A stretch of DNA of 64,000 bases from Gp6-AA40 sp035496255 (GTDB lineage Bacteria > Acidobacteriota > Vicinamibacteria > Vicinamibacterales > UBA2999). Below are positions 30,101 to 38,179 of the stretch, one piece after another. The first letter of the stretch is position 1. Every line of letters begins with the position of its first letter. Location: assembly GCA_035496255.1 (NCBI GenBank), contig DATJEU010000094.1:1-64000 (forward strand). The letters are read 5' to 3'. Both the position numbers and the translations under genes were made by a program. The notes beneath the pieces are model-generated. The model saw only the letters and a program-made list of their open reading frames with translations. It searched no databases and was not told the DNA's origin.

Positions 30101-30937
30101 GTGCCCCATTCAGTAGCGCGACACCTGAGACTGGAGCCTCCGCGCGGTTGGCAAGGCTTGAGGCTGTCGGAGCTCTGGGAATATCGCGAGCTGCTGTTCT
30201 TCTTCGTGTGGCGTGACATCAAGGTCCGCTACAAGCAGACGGTGCTCGGCGCCGCATGGGCCGTCCTTCAACCGCTCGCGGCCACCTTCGTCTTCACAAT
30301 CTTTTTCGGCAAGCTCGCCGGCCTGTCGGCGCACACCAACGGTCCGTACTCGCTGCACGTCTTTGCCGCACTCATTCCCTGGACGTTCTTCGCGAACGCG
30401 GTGACGCAGTCGGCGAACAGCCTCGTCGGCAGCAGTCACCTGATCAGCAAGGTCTATTTCCCGCGCCTGCTCGTGCCAGTGGCACCGGTGGTGGCGGGTC
30501 TCGTGGACTTCGCGGTCGCGTTCGTCGCGCTGTTACTCCTGATGCCGGTGTTCGGGGTGACCCCGGGCTGGCGGCTCATCGCGGTTCCCGCGCTGCTCGG
30601 CGGGACCATCGTTGCGTCCACCGGTGTCGGCATCCTGTTCTCGGCGGTCACGGTGACCTATCGGGACTTCCGGTTCGTGATGTCGTTCCTGATGCAACTC
30701 TGGCTGTTCGCGTCGCCTGTTGCGTACGCACTGAACACCACGATTCCTGCCACCTGGCAGATGGCCTACGCCGTGAACCCGATGGTCGGCATGATTGCGG
30801 GTTTCAACGCCGCGCTCCTCGGCGAAGCCTTTCCGCTGCGGCTGATTGCGGTCTCGCTTGCCAGCGCAGTGGCTTTGCTCGTGATCGGCGTGAACTATTT
30901 CGTGCGCGTGGAGCGCCGCTTCGCCGATGTCATCTAG
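30101..30937 (+). CDS. Polysaccharide ABC transporter permease (Wzm type)
   Basis: A 278-residue ABC-2 permease with about six membrane spans. The family opening LRLSELWEYRELLFFFVWRDIKVRYKQTVLGAAWAVLQPL includes the cytosolic coupling helix, and VAYALNTTIPATWQMAYAVNPMVGMIAGF is the conserved second-half segment. It pairs with the ATP-binding protein that overlaps it by 11 bases and exports lipid-linked polysaccharide across the inner membrane. Confidence 0.93.
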   Translation: MPHSVARHLRLEPPRGWQGLRLSELWEYRELLFFFVWRDIKVRYKQTVLGAAWAVLQPLAATFVFTIFFGKLAGLSAHTNGPYSLHVFAALIPWTFFANAVTQSANSLVGSSHLISKVYFPRLLVPVAPVVAGLVDFAVAFVALLLLMPVFGVTPGWRLIAVPALLGGTIVASTGVGILFSAVTVTYRDFRFVMSFLMQLWLFASPVAYALNTTIPATWQMAYAVNPMVGMIAGFNAALLGEAFPLRLIAVSLASAVALLVIGVNYFVRVERRFADVI

Positions 30938-32183
30938 CGCGATCGCGATTCGCGACCTCGGCAAGCGCTACACCATCGGCGTCGGCCGCTCCTCGGGACT
31001 GATGCGGGACTCGCTTGCAGCGTGGCTTCGAGCGCCATTGCGCCGGCGTCGCCGTGATTCGAGCCACGGATCGGGCCGCGAATTCTGGGCCTTACGCAAC
31101 GTCACTCTCGACGTGGCGCGCGGCGACATCATCGGCATCGTCGGTCCCAATGGCGCGGGCAAGAGCACGCTGCTGAAAATCCTCTCGCGCATCACACCGC
31201 CGACCGAAGGCGTGATCGATATCCACGGGAGGGTGTCCAGCCTGCTGGAGGTCGGTACAGGTTTTCATCCCGAGCTCACGGGTCGTGAGAATGTGTTTCT
31301 CAACGGCGCAATCCTCGGCATGACGCGCCAGGAGATCCGGACCAAGTTCGATGCCATCGTCGCGTTCGCGGAACTCGAGCGCTTCATCGACACGCCGGTG
31401 CGCCATTACTCGAGCGGCATGTTCGTCCGGCTGGCATTTTCGGTGGCCGCTCATCTCGATCCGGAAATTCTGATTGTCGATGAGGTCCTGTCGGTTGGCG
31501 ACCTGCAGTTCCGTCACCGGTGTCTTGGTCACATGCAGGGACTGCGCGACGAGGGGCGGACGGTCCTGTTCGTCAGCCACGATCTCACCGCCATCCGTCA
31601 GCTCTGCACGCGTGCCGCGATGTTGCACGGCGGTCGCGTCGTCGACGAGGGGACGCCCGACGATGTGACCCGGCGCTACGAAGTAGAGTCCCGGGACCCG
31701 ACGGCGGCGACCGGCGGTTCCGCGACGCGCCTGCAACCGCTGCCCGACTTTCACCTTGAACGCGTCGAACTGCGCAACGCCGCTGGTGTTGCGGCCGCGG
31801 CGTTCGACGCCGGCGATGTCATGGAGATTCATCTCTGGAGCAGCGCGCGCGCGCCGGCGAACTCGTACACGGTGGAATTTCACCTGTACAACGAGGACGA
31901 CCGCGTGATCAGCTACGGAGCGGCGAATCCGGTGCGGAGCACGTACTACAACGCCGAGGATCGTCACTACGTGTGTCGATTGGGACCGTTGCCGCTGACG
32001 GAGGGCGCGTATTTCTTCAGCTTCGCCATCGGCGTCTGGAACGATCACCGCTGGGATCGCTGGGACCGCGCGGTGTCGTTCCGGATCGAGCGCTGCGATC
32101 CATTCAAGACCGGGCACGGCATCACCAATGCCCACGATGGTGATCTCGTGATTCCGCAGGACTGGCGGACTGCCGGCTCGTGA
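30927..32183 (+). CDS. Polysaccharide ABC transporter ATP-binding protein with C-terminal sugar-binding domain (Wzt type)
   Basis: A 418-residue ATPase. Walker A is GPNGAGKSTLLK, the signature is YSSGMFVRLAFSVAAHL, Walker B EILIVDEVLSVGD and the H-loop VLFVSHD. After about residue 260 an extra beta-sandwich domain (FHLERVELRNAAG, VEFHLYNEDDRVISYGA, YFFSFAIGVWNDHRWDRWDRAVSFRI) is present, as in Wzt proteins that recognise a terminal modification on the finished glycan. This would make export depend on chain capping, possibly by a methyl or carbamoyl group added by enzymes in this locus (inference). Confidence 0.93.
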   Translation: MSSSAIAIRDLGKRYTIGVGRSSGLMRDSLAAWLRAPLRRRRRDSSHGSGREFWALRNVTLDVARGDIIGIVGPNGAGKSTLLKILSRITPPTEGVIDIHGRVSSLLEVGTGFHPELTGRENVFLNGAILGMTRQEIRTKFDAIVAFAELERFIDTPVRHYSSGMFVRLAFSVAAHLDPEILIVDEVLSVGDLQFRHRCLGHMQGLRDEGRTVLFVSHDLTAIRQLCTRAAMLHGGRVVDEGTPDDVTRRYEVESRDPTAATGGSATRLQPLPDFHLERVELRNAAGVAAAAFDAGDVMEIHLWSSARAPANSYTVEFHLYNEDDRVISYGAANPVRSTYYNAEDRHYVCRLGPLPLTEGAYFFSFAIGVWNDHRWDRWDRAVSFRIERCDPFKTGHGITNAHDGDLVIPQDWRTAGS

Positions 32184-33121
32184 CGAGCACGCCGGCTCTC
32201 TCGATCAGCATCCCTGCTTACAGGCAGATGTCGCTCGCACGCTCGTGCATCGAGAGCATCCTTGCGCAGACGTGGACCGACTTTGCCTTGACGGTTTATG
32301 ACGACGGCGCATCGGATGATTACGCGCAGTACCTGAGGTCGCTCGGCGATCCACGTGTGGGTTACGTGCGGAATCCCATCCGGTTGGGCGCGCTGGGCAA
32401 CATGTTCGCGTGCCTCCGTCAGGGCACTGGCCGCTACACGATGGCGTTCCACGAGGACGATCTCATGTCGCCGCAGTACCTGGCGAGTGCGATCGATCTG
32501 CTGGAGTCCCGGCCGGACCTGGGGTTTGTCTGCGCCGAGGTCCACGACATCGCCGATCTGCCGGGCGAAGGGGCGCCGGCGGTAACGCCGGAGCCCGAAA
32601 TCATCGATTCGCCGGCAGCGTTCGTGCGAGCGATCCTGGGTGGCGTCAATCCGATGTTCGGGTCGGTCATCTATCGGCGTGCCGCGCTGGCAGATGCGGT
32701 CCCCGATCACGCGGCGTACGCGACCCTGGCGGACCGTCCGTTCCTGATGACGATTGTCGAACGATGGTCCGCGGCCGTCATCCGCGCTCCACTGGTTGGT
32801 TATCGAGCGCATGGTCCCGGTGATCGCGATCCGCGCCACGACGCCATGACCGTCGATCACATCGTGCGCTTGTTCACGACGTATCGTTCACGGCTGCCGG
32901 AGCAGATGAACGACGAAGACCGGCGTCTGTTCTATTCGTTCACCGGTTACTGGTTGTTTGTGCTCTACGATTTGGTCCCGGCTACTCAGCGGCCGACGCT
33001 GGCGGCGTACTTACGGCGTGTGCGCCGCGAAGGACTGTACGAGCCAGGGTGGCGGGGCCGGTGGGGACTGCGACTGCAATTGCGCGCGGCGCTCGGCGCG
33101 CGCTCGTCCGGGCAATCGTGA
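32180..33121 (+). CDS. Glycosyltransferase family 2
   Basis: A 313-residue GT-A enzyme starting at GTG 32180 (GTGA overlap with the transporter gene). The nucleotide-binding strand is LSISIPAYRQMSLARSCIESILAQTWTDFALTVYDDGASDD. The metal-binding acidic motif is FHEDDLM, a variant of DxD. A C-terminal part with Tyr/Trp-rich helices (FYSFTGYWLFVLYDL) may contact the membrane. Sugar and acceptor are unknown. Confidence 0.88.
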   Translation: MTSTPALSISIPAYRQMSLARSCIESILAQTWTDFALTVYDDGASDDYAQYLRSLGDPRVGYVRNPIRLGALGNMFACLRQGTGRYTMAFHEDDLMSPQYLASAIDLLESRPDLGFVCAEVHDIADLPGEGAPAVTPEPEIIDSPAAFVRAILGGVNPMFGSVIYRRAALADAVPDHAAYATLADRPFLMTIVERWSAAVIRAPLVGYRAHGPGDRDPRHDAMTVDHIVRLFTTYRSRLPEQMNDEDRRLFYSFTGYWLFVLYDLVPATQRPTLAAYLRRVRREGLYEPGWRGRWGLRLQLRAALGARSSGQS

Positions 33122-34089
33122 AAATCATCGCGCTGCTGCCCGTGCGAAACGAGGCGTGGGTGTTGCGCCAGGCGCTCGCATGCCTGAGCGGCTTCTGCGA
33201 CGTGGTGCTGGTCAGCGATCAGCAGTCGACGGACGGCTCGCGGGAGATCTGTTCTGAGTTTGCGAAGGTCCAGGTGATCGAGTCGCCGGCCTCGTTCATC
33301 GCCGAACAGGCGCGATTCCGCTTGTGGGACGTGGCGCGCCAGTACGACGGCCAGAATCTGATCTGGTGCACCGATGCCGACGAACTCGTGTCGCCGCGGG
33401 CGGCGCAGCGGTTCTTCGCATCCACCCAGCAGCTCACGCCCGGGACGGTGATCGAGTGTCTCTACTGTCACCTCTGGGACTCACCGGATCGCTATCGAGC
33501 CTCGATTCCGCCGTATGCGCCGTACTGGAAACCGATCGCGGTGCTCGACGATCGGCAGATCGACTATGACCGTTCCCCGGCGCTGCCGATTCACCAGGAG
33601 CGAGTGCCGATTGGGACTGGCGCTGCTCATGTGCAGGCGCCTGATGTTGCCGTGCTTCACCTGCAGTGGCTGCTCGCCGACACGAACCAGGTCAAGCAGG
33701 CGTGGTATCGCTGTCGCGAGTTGCTGCATGGGCGGGCGGCCCGGGAGATCAACGCGTTCTATCAGTTCACGATTCCACCGCGGCACGTGGAGACGGCTCC
33801 GGTTCGGCCGGAGTGGATTGAAGACGTAACCTTTCCCGACCTCGCGATCGACCGAGAGCGATCGTGGCAGGAGGGAGAGATCCGCGATTGGTTCGATGAG
33901 CGCGGTGTGGCCTTTTTCGAGCCGCTGGAGATCTGGCACGTGCCGCGGCTGCGCCAGGAGTTCGTCAGGCGAACGCGCCGTGAGCCCACACCCGATCGCT
34001 CATATCGCCCGGGTCTTCCGGAACGGGCGTGGTCGTTCGTCCAACGCGCCGCGAATCGGGCCCAGCGGCTGTTGATCGCGAGGCACTGA
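33118..34089 (+). CDS. Glycosyltransferase family 2-like protein
   Basis: A 323-residue protein starting at GTG 33118, overlapping the previous stop (GTGA). The core KIIALLPVRNEAWVLRQALACL, VSDQQSTDGSREI and LIWCTDADELVSP (DxD at DAD) define a GT-A fold of the kind that often acts on hydroxylated or long acceptors. The second half (RYRASIPPYAPYWKPIAVL, LHLQWLLADTNQVKQAWYRCRELLHG) is characteristic of the subgroup annotated only as glycosyltransferase family 2. The frame also runs further upstream, but that part overlaps the preceding gene and has no conservation signal. Confidence 0.8.
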   Translation: MKIIALLPVRNEAWVLRQALACLSGFCDVVLVSDQQSTDGSREICSEFAKVQVIESPASFIAEQARFRLWDVARQYDGQNLIWCTDADELVSPRAAQRFFASTQQLTPGTVIECLYCHLWDSPDRYRASIPPYAPYWKPIAVLDDRQIDYDRSPALPIHQERVPIGTGAAHVQAPDVAVLHLQWLLADTNQVKQAWYRCRELLHGRAAREINAFYQFTIPPRHVETAPVRPEWIEDVTFPDLAIDRERSWQEGEIRDWFDERGVAFFEPLEIWHVPRLRQEFVRRTRREPTPDRSYRPGLPERAWSFVQRAANRAQRLLIARH

Positions 34090-35079
34090 ATGGCGCGGCC
34101 GCTCGTGACGGTGCTGACGACGCCGGTGCCAGGTGGCGTGCGGCACGCGTACCAGGCGCTTCGATCAGCCGTTCGGCCGCTGGTCAAACCGAGTGTCCCG
34201 CTGCCGGCGATGAGCGCGTATCCGGGACACTATTCGGTCACCCGCAGCGTGGTCGAAGGCCTGCGCGCGATCGATGCGGACTTCAACTTCAACCCCTCGC
34301 GCTTCTGCGACGTTGGCTCGATCGTCTACGCGCCGGCCAACGAAGCCCTGGCGCAGGCCATCGCGATGAAACGCCACGGGCGCATCCGATGGCTCGTCGC
34401 AGGACCGACCAATGTGCTGGTGCCCGACGAGACCGCCGGGATCATTCGCGCCCCAGAAATCGACCGCCTGATCATTGCCAGCGATTGGGTCCGTGAGTTG
34501 TACGCGTCGGCGCCGCTGCTGCTGCCGAAGCTTCGAGTGTGTCCGGTTGGCGTCGATGCCGCGTACTGGCGGCCAGTGAGGCAATCGCGTGAATCACGCG
34601 CGCTGGTCTATTGGAAAAACGGCGACGAGCGCTTCTGCGCCACTGTCGACGAGGTCGTGCGCCGCGCCGGGCTGGAGGCGATACGCATCCGGTCCGCCCA
34701 CGGTGCCAGCGCGCTGTTCACGTCGGACCAGCTCCGCCGCGAGCTCGACGACGCGATCGTGGCCGTGTATCTGAGCTCCTTCGAGACGCAAGGCATCGCG
34801 CTCGCTGAAGCGTGGGCGATGGACGTACCGACGCTCGTGTGGGATCCGAAAGGACCCGCGGAGTGGCGAGGACATGTCTTCACGTCACGTTCGTCCGCAC
34901 CGTATCTCACGCCTGCGACCGGACGGACGTGGACCACGCTCGCCGAACTGGAGCTCGTCCTTGGAGAGATGATGCGTGATCGTACGCGGCTCGCACCGCG
35001 GGCGTGGGTGCTCGCGCACATGACGGACGCGATCTGCGCCCGTGCGCTCTACGACATCCTCACGCGCGATCGGGAATGA
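34090..35079 (+). CDS. GT-B type glycosyltransferase
   Basis: A 329-residue protein abutting the previous stop (TGA then ATG). The C-terminal donor-binding half reads VYLSSFETQGIALAEAWAMDVPTLVWDPKG (about residues 227-257), with a variant of the GT4 E-x7-E. The N-terminal half has the GT-B beta-alpha pattern (NEALAQAIAMKRHGRIRWLVAGPTNVLVP). It is shorter than most GT4 enzymes in the locus. Its end overlaps the opposing small gene by about 20 bases. Confidence 0.75.
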   Translation: MARPLVTVLTTPVPGGVRHAYQALRSAVRPLVKPSVPLPAMSAYPGHYSVTRSVVEGLRAIDADFNFNPSRFCDVGSIVYAPANEALAQAIAMKRHGRIRWLVAGPTNVLVPDETAGIIRAPEIDRLIIASDWVRELYASAPLLLPKLRVCPVGVDAAYWRPVRQSRESRALVYWKNGDERFCATVDEVVRRAGLEAIRIRSAHGASALFTSDQLRRELDDAIVAVYLSSFETQGIALAEAWAMDVPTLVWDPKGPAEWRGHVFTSRSSAPYLTPATGRTWTTLAELELVLGEMMRDRTRLAPRAWVLAHMTDAICARALYDILTRDRE

Positions 35080-35296
35080 AGTCGCGGCCGCGGATCGTTT
35101 CTGCGAGCGCCTTGACGCTGCCGACGACGGGGACGGCGTTCAGGGCGACGTGCGCGGCGCCTCCCAGCACGCCCTTGCGGCGCATCGCCGACGCGACCGC
35201 CATCAGCGCGATCGCCGTCCCAATCCACGGCAGGACGCGTGCGAAACGTCCTCGCTTCAGCAAGGCTCCGCGCAGCTCCTGCTGCTGCACGCTCAT
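35060..35296 (-). CDS. Small membrane-associated hypothetical protein
   Basis: A 78-residue protein with a hydrophobic N-terminal helix (VLPWIGTAIALMAVASAM), then a glycine-containing second hydrophobic segment (GVLGGAAHVALNAVPVVGSVKALAETI) and a charged end RGRDFIPDRA. It is probably an inner-membrane protein. The function is unknown. Its 3' end overlaps the convergent glycosyltransferase gene. Confidence 0.55.
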   Translation of the reverse strand: MSVQQQELRGALLKRGRFARVLPWIGTAIALMAVASAMRRKGVLGGAAHVALNAVPVVGSVKALAETIRGRDFIPDRA

Positions 35297-35338
35297 GCAG
35301 CAATCAGGAGCAAACCACAGACCACTGAGCCGATCGGC

Positions 35339-35710
35339 CTATTTTGTGTGAGCGGTCGCCCGTTCAGGCGCGGGGATTGCCATGAGATCCGGATGGGCGT
35401 CGACGTGCGCCTTGACCAGCGACTCCGCCTTGGCCATTGCGGCGGCGTCGCCGCTGCGGAAGATCGCGTTGGCCTCGATCAGGCTCGACTGTGACTTCGG
35501 CGTCGAGTCGGCGCTGTCGTAAATCGCCGCCACCGGGCAGGCCGGCACACAAGCGCCGCAATCGATGCACTCCTCCGGATGGATGTACAGCATCGTCGCC
35601 TGCTCGAACTCGGGTTCGTCCTTGCGGGGATGGATGCAGTCGACCGGGCAGACGTCCACGCACGCCGTGTCTTTGGTGTCGATGCAGGGATCGGTGATGA
35701 CAAAGGGCAT
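35339..35710 (-). CDS. Seven/eight-iron ferredoxin
   Basis: A 123-residue ferredoxin. The first cluster motif is Cys9-x7-Cys17-x3-Cys21-x3-Cys25 (PCIDTKDTACVDVCPVDC), typical of 7Fe (3Fe-4S plus 4Fe-4S) ferredoxins, and the second is Cys48-x2-Cys51-x2-Cys54-x3-Cys58-Pro (ECIDCGACVPACP). The C-terminal extension, about 50 residues, is charged and helical. ATG 35710 gives the conserved MPFVITDPCIDTKDTACV start; a longer frame upstream is not conserved-looking. It is a soluble electron carrier with unknown partner. It interrupts the glycan locus. Confidence 0.93.
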   Translation of the reverse strand: MPFVITDPCIDTKDTACVDVCPVDCIHPRKDEPEFEQATMLYIHPEECIDCGACVPACPVAAIYDSADSTPKSQSSLIEANAIFRSGDAAAMAKAESLVKAHVDAHPDLMAIPAPERATAHTK

Positions 35711-35765
35711 TGCGCTGAGCTTACACAAAAATGACGGTGACCTCAAAGAGACGGATCGCGAATCG

Positions 35766-36227
35766 GTGACGGAAGAGGAGAAGCGGGAGAACGTGATTCG
35801 TCTTGTCTTCAGTGGCCGCGGCGAGCGCCTGCAGGAATTCATCCGTGTGATTCGGGAAGAGATTCCGCCGCGCACAGGCGTCATCCTGCGCGGCAGCGCG
35901 GTGACGGGAACCCGGTGGAAGGATGGTGCGCCGTTCGACGCTGACGGTCCCGGAACGAGCGATCTCGATCTGACGCTGGTGGGCGACGAGGTGATCGGGC
36001 TGTTCACGGTGACCGGCTTTTTCGTGCCGGGCGTGCATTCGCGCCCGTTATCGGAGGACGATCCGCACATCGCCCCGGCCCTGGTCCCGCTCCGAGAAAC
36101 GCTGATGGCGATGACCGGCCGGCCCGTGAACATCCAGGCGTCGCGTGACGCCGTCATTCATCTGCGCGGCGACGTTCTCGGTCAGCCGTATCTGACGCTG
36201 ATCGACAAGGACGACTCGGCAGAGTGA
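35766..36227 (+). CDS. Nucleotidyltransferase-superfamily protein
   Basis: About 153 residues from GTG 35766; the start is uncertain because the frame runs back over the ferredoxin gene. ILRGSAVTG...GTSDLDLTLVG carries the G-S-x...D-x-D pattern of the pol-beta-like nucleotidyltransferase (MNT) fold. The insertion between GS and DxD (TRWKDGAPFDADGP) is longer than usual, and the third acidic strand may be VNIQASRDAVIHL. The substrate is unknown. It is followed after three bases by the EEP hydrolase, so it is likely co-transcribed. Confidence 0.7.
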   Translation: MTEEEKRENVIRLVFSGRGERLQEFIRVIREEIPPRTGVILRGSAVTGTRWKDGAPFDADGPGTSDLDLTLVGDEVIGLFTVTGFFVPGVHSRPLSEDDPHIAPALVPLRETLMAMTGRPVNIQASRDAVIHLRGDVLGQPYLTLIDKDDSAE

Positions 36228-36230
36228 GCG

Positions 36231-36977
36231 ATGCGACTGCTCTCGTACAACATCCTGCACGGCGGCCGACAGCGCGAGGAGGCGCTCGCCGCGGTCATTC
36301 GCCATGTCAATCCGGATCTGGTGATTCTCCAGGAGGCAGAGCGCCCTGACGCGATCAACCGGATCGCGGATCTCGCCGGTATGCAGCAGTTCGGGGCGCG
36401 GCCCGGTGAGTCGCTCGGGTTCATCAGCCGCGACGCCGTCGCGATGGCGGTGTGGCACAAACCGCGTGTCTCGCGACACGCGTTTCTCGAAGTGGTTCCG
36501 GCTGACGGGAACTGGCGCGTCTTCGGCGTGCACCTTGCCGCCGTCCATGCTGCCTGGACCGAACAGCGGCGCCTGTTCGAACTCAGAGCGCTGCTGCGAA
36601 CGATCGATCCGGATCAGCATGGCCCGCATGTGCTGGTGGGGGATTTCAACACCGTTGCCCCAGGGGAGCTGTTCGACACCACGCGGTTGCCGGTGCGTCT
36701 GCGGGCGCTCGTGTGGCTGAGCGGCGGTGGCGTTCGGTACCGCACGATTCAAACCGTGCTCGATGCCGGATACCGGGATGCGTTCCGGCATCTCACGCCG
36801 GATGGAGACGGCAACAGTTTCCCCAGCCCTGATCCTTACGTACGGCTGGACTATCTGTTCCTGCCGGGAGACCTGCTTCCGCGCGTGACGAGCTGCACGG
36901 TCGTCCGGGCCGACCTCGCGCGGGGCGCATCGGATCATCTGCCGCTCGTGGCCGAACTGGAGTCGCCTTCTGGATGA
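36231..36977 (+). CDS. Endonuclease/exonuclease/phosphatase family protein
   Basis: A 248-residue EEP-fold metal-dependent hydrolase. Key elements are MRLLSYNILHGG (catalytic Asn), LVILQEAERPD (Glu metal ligand), RVFGVHLAAVH, HVLVGDFNTVAPGE (Asp/Asn pair), YVRLDYLFLP (Asp) and GASDHLPLVAEL (Asp-His). There is no signal peptide, so it is cytoplasmic. Substrates in this family range from DNA to phosphoesters and sphingolipids, and the sequence does not decide. It follows the nucleotidyltransferase gene. Confidence 0.9.
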   Translation: MRLLSYNILHGGRQREEALAAVIRHVNPDLVILQEAERPDAINRIADLAGMQQFGARPGESLGFISRDAVAMAVWHKPRVSRHAFLEVVPADGNWRVFGVHLAAVHAAWTEQRRLFELRALLRTIDPDQHGPHVLVGDFNTVAPGELFDTTRLPVRLRALVWLSGGGVRYRTIQTVLDAGYRDAFRHLTPDGDGNSFPSPDPYVRLDYLFLPGDLLPRVTSCTVVRADLARGASDHLPLVAELESPSG

Positions 36978-37036
36978 GCGCCCGGGGTGTGCGTCCGCTA
37001 CTCACGGTGTAACGGGACTCTCAGTCGATGGGTCGC

Positions 37037-37279
37037 TCAGTACCACTCACGCTCGGCTCCCGGCCAGGTGCCGCGGGCCCACACTCCACGCTGTACTTCT
37101 CGCACCAACCCCGACGCGGCGAGCCGTTGCAGGATGCGTTGCGCGGCCTCAATCGGCACACCGAGCCACGACTGGAGGCTGTTCACCGACAGCGTGACAC
37201 TGGGGTTCTGCACGAGGTCGTTGATGAGGCGCTGGACCATCGCGGCGCGCGCCCTGATGTTGCGACGTTCTTCGCGCAT
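37037..37279 (-). CDS. Small winged-helix protein
   Basis: An 80-residue protein from ATG 37279, preceded by GGAGG 11 bases upstream. An in-frame ATG at 37348 would add 23 non-conserved-looking residues. The core MVQRLINDLVQNPSVTLSVNSLQSWLGVPIEAAQRILQRLAASGLVREVQRGVWARG shows a helix-turn-helix (SLQSWLGVPIEAAQRILQRL) and a basic wing. It lies divergently opposite the first gene of the second polysaccharide operon and is a candidate local regulator, though no experiment supports this. Confidence 0.6.
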   Translation of the reverse strand: MREERRNIRARAAMVQRLINDLVQNPSVTLSVNSLQSWLGVPIEAAQRILQRLAASGLVREVQRGVWARGTWPGAEREWY

Positions 37280-37364
37280 CTTCCGACTTGCCTCCACGCA
37301 AAAGGAAGGCAAATGAAGTACCGGTCCGGAGGACTTCAGCCGAAACATTACCGAGGGCAGCGGC

Positions 37365-37419
37365 TTGGCGAGTGTATCGATACCTCGGCATTATGGTATC
37401 CTCACTGAGACAAACTCAG
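37365..37419 (+). promoter_or_regulatory. Promoter/operator cluster before the DxDxDG lipoprotein gene
   Basis: A TTGGCG (37365-37370) and a CATTAT (37389-37394) separated by 18 bases form a candidate promoter. A perfect palindrome GTATCGATAC (37374-37383) sits in the spacer. GATACC (37379-37384) and GGTATC (37395-37400) flank the -10, and CTGAG/CTCAG (37405-37419) follow. The transcript leader to TTG 37556 would be about 155 bases long. Confidence 0.45.
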
Positions 37420-37555
37420 CATTTTCTGAAGCCGTCGGACTGTTCAGCCGTCTGGAGCCCTCTCACGTAACTCATTTTCTTCTGCCACTTACCGGCATCA
37501 CCGGCGATAGGCGTGCCTGGCGCCGCGGTGTAAGTGAGAGGGCGAAGCTGTAGTT

Positions 37556-38179
37556 TTGCGCCCGTTAACGTTGCTCGCGCTCCTCTTCGCAGCAGTCAGT
37601 GCTGCGGCCTGCGCTCATACGTCCGAAACATCTGTGTACGACCCGCTGACCGGCGCGCTTACACGTATCGACTACGACTATGACGGCGACGGCCGGATCG
37701 ACGTCCGGACCTTCATCCGGCAAGGGCATCCGGTGCGTCTCGAAGGGGATGCGGACGGCGATGGAAAGGTCGATCGCTGGGAGTACTACCGCGCCGACGG
37801 AACGCTGGATCATGCGGGCGGCTCGACGCGTCATGACGGCGTGGAAGACACCTGGGTGTACCGCATGGCCGACGAGACCCGGATGGACGTGTCGACCGTG
37901 CGTGACGGGCATGTCGATCGCCGCGAGTTCTATCGAGGCGACGAGGTCGTGCGGACGGAGAGCGACAGCAACGGCGACGGTCTGATGGACCACTGGGAGG
38001 AGTACGACGGCGGTCGTCTCACGCTGGTGTCAATCGACGACAACCAGCGGAGTGGGCGGCCGACGCGGCGGCTGGTGTACGAAGCAGGGGGCGCAACGCG
38101 CATGGAAGTGGATGTCGATGGCGACGGCCGGTTCGAGCCTGTCGGTCCGCCCGCCGGGGGGGCGAATGCCGCCCGCTGA
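37556..38179 (+). CDS. Lipoprotein with DxDxDG calcium-type repeats
   Basis: A 207-residue exported protein beginning at TTG 37556. A signal peptide with lipobox SAAAC (LLALLFAAVSAAAC) predicts a lipoprotein. The mature part contains at least four EF-hand/thrombospondin-type loops (DYDGDGRIDVR, DADGDGKVDRWEYY, DSNGDGLMDHWEEY, DVDGDGRFEP) separated by W/Y-rich strands such as VEDTWVYRM and VDRREFYRG, suggesting a Ca-stabilised repeat surface. It opens the second transcriptional unit of the polysaccharide locus, ahead of the regulator, barrel and SLBB genes. A structural or adhesion role at the cell surface is inferred. Confidence 0.8.
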   Translation: MRPLTLLALLFAAVSAAACAHTSETSVYDPLTGALTRIDYDYDGDGRIDVRTFIRQGHPVRLEGDADGDGKVDRWEYYRADGTLDHAGGSTRHDGVEDTWVYRMADETRMDVSTVRDGHVDRREFYRGDEVVRTESDSNGDGLMDHWEEYDGGRLTLVSIDDNQRSGRPTRRLVYEAGGATRMEVDVDGDGRFEPVGPPAGGANAAR

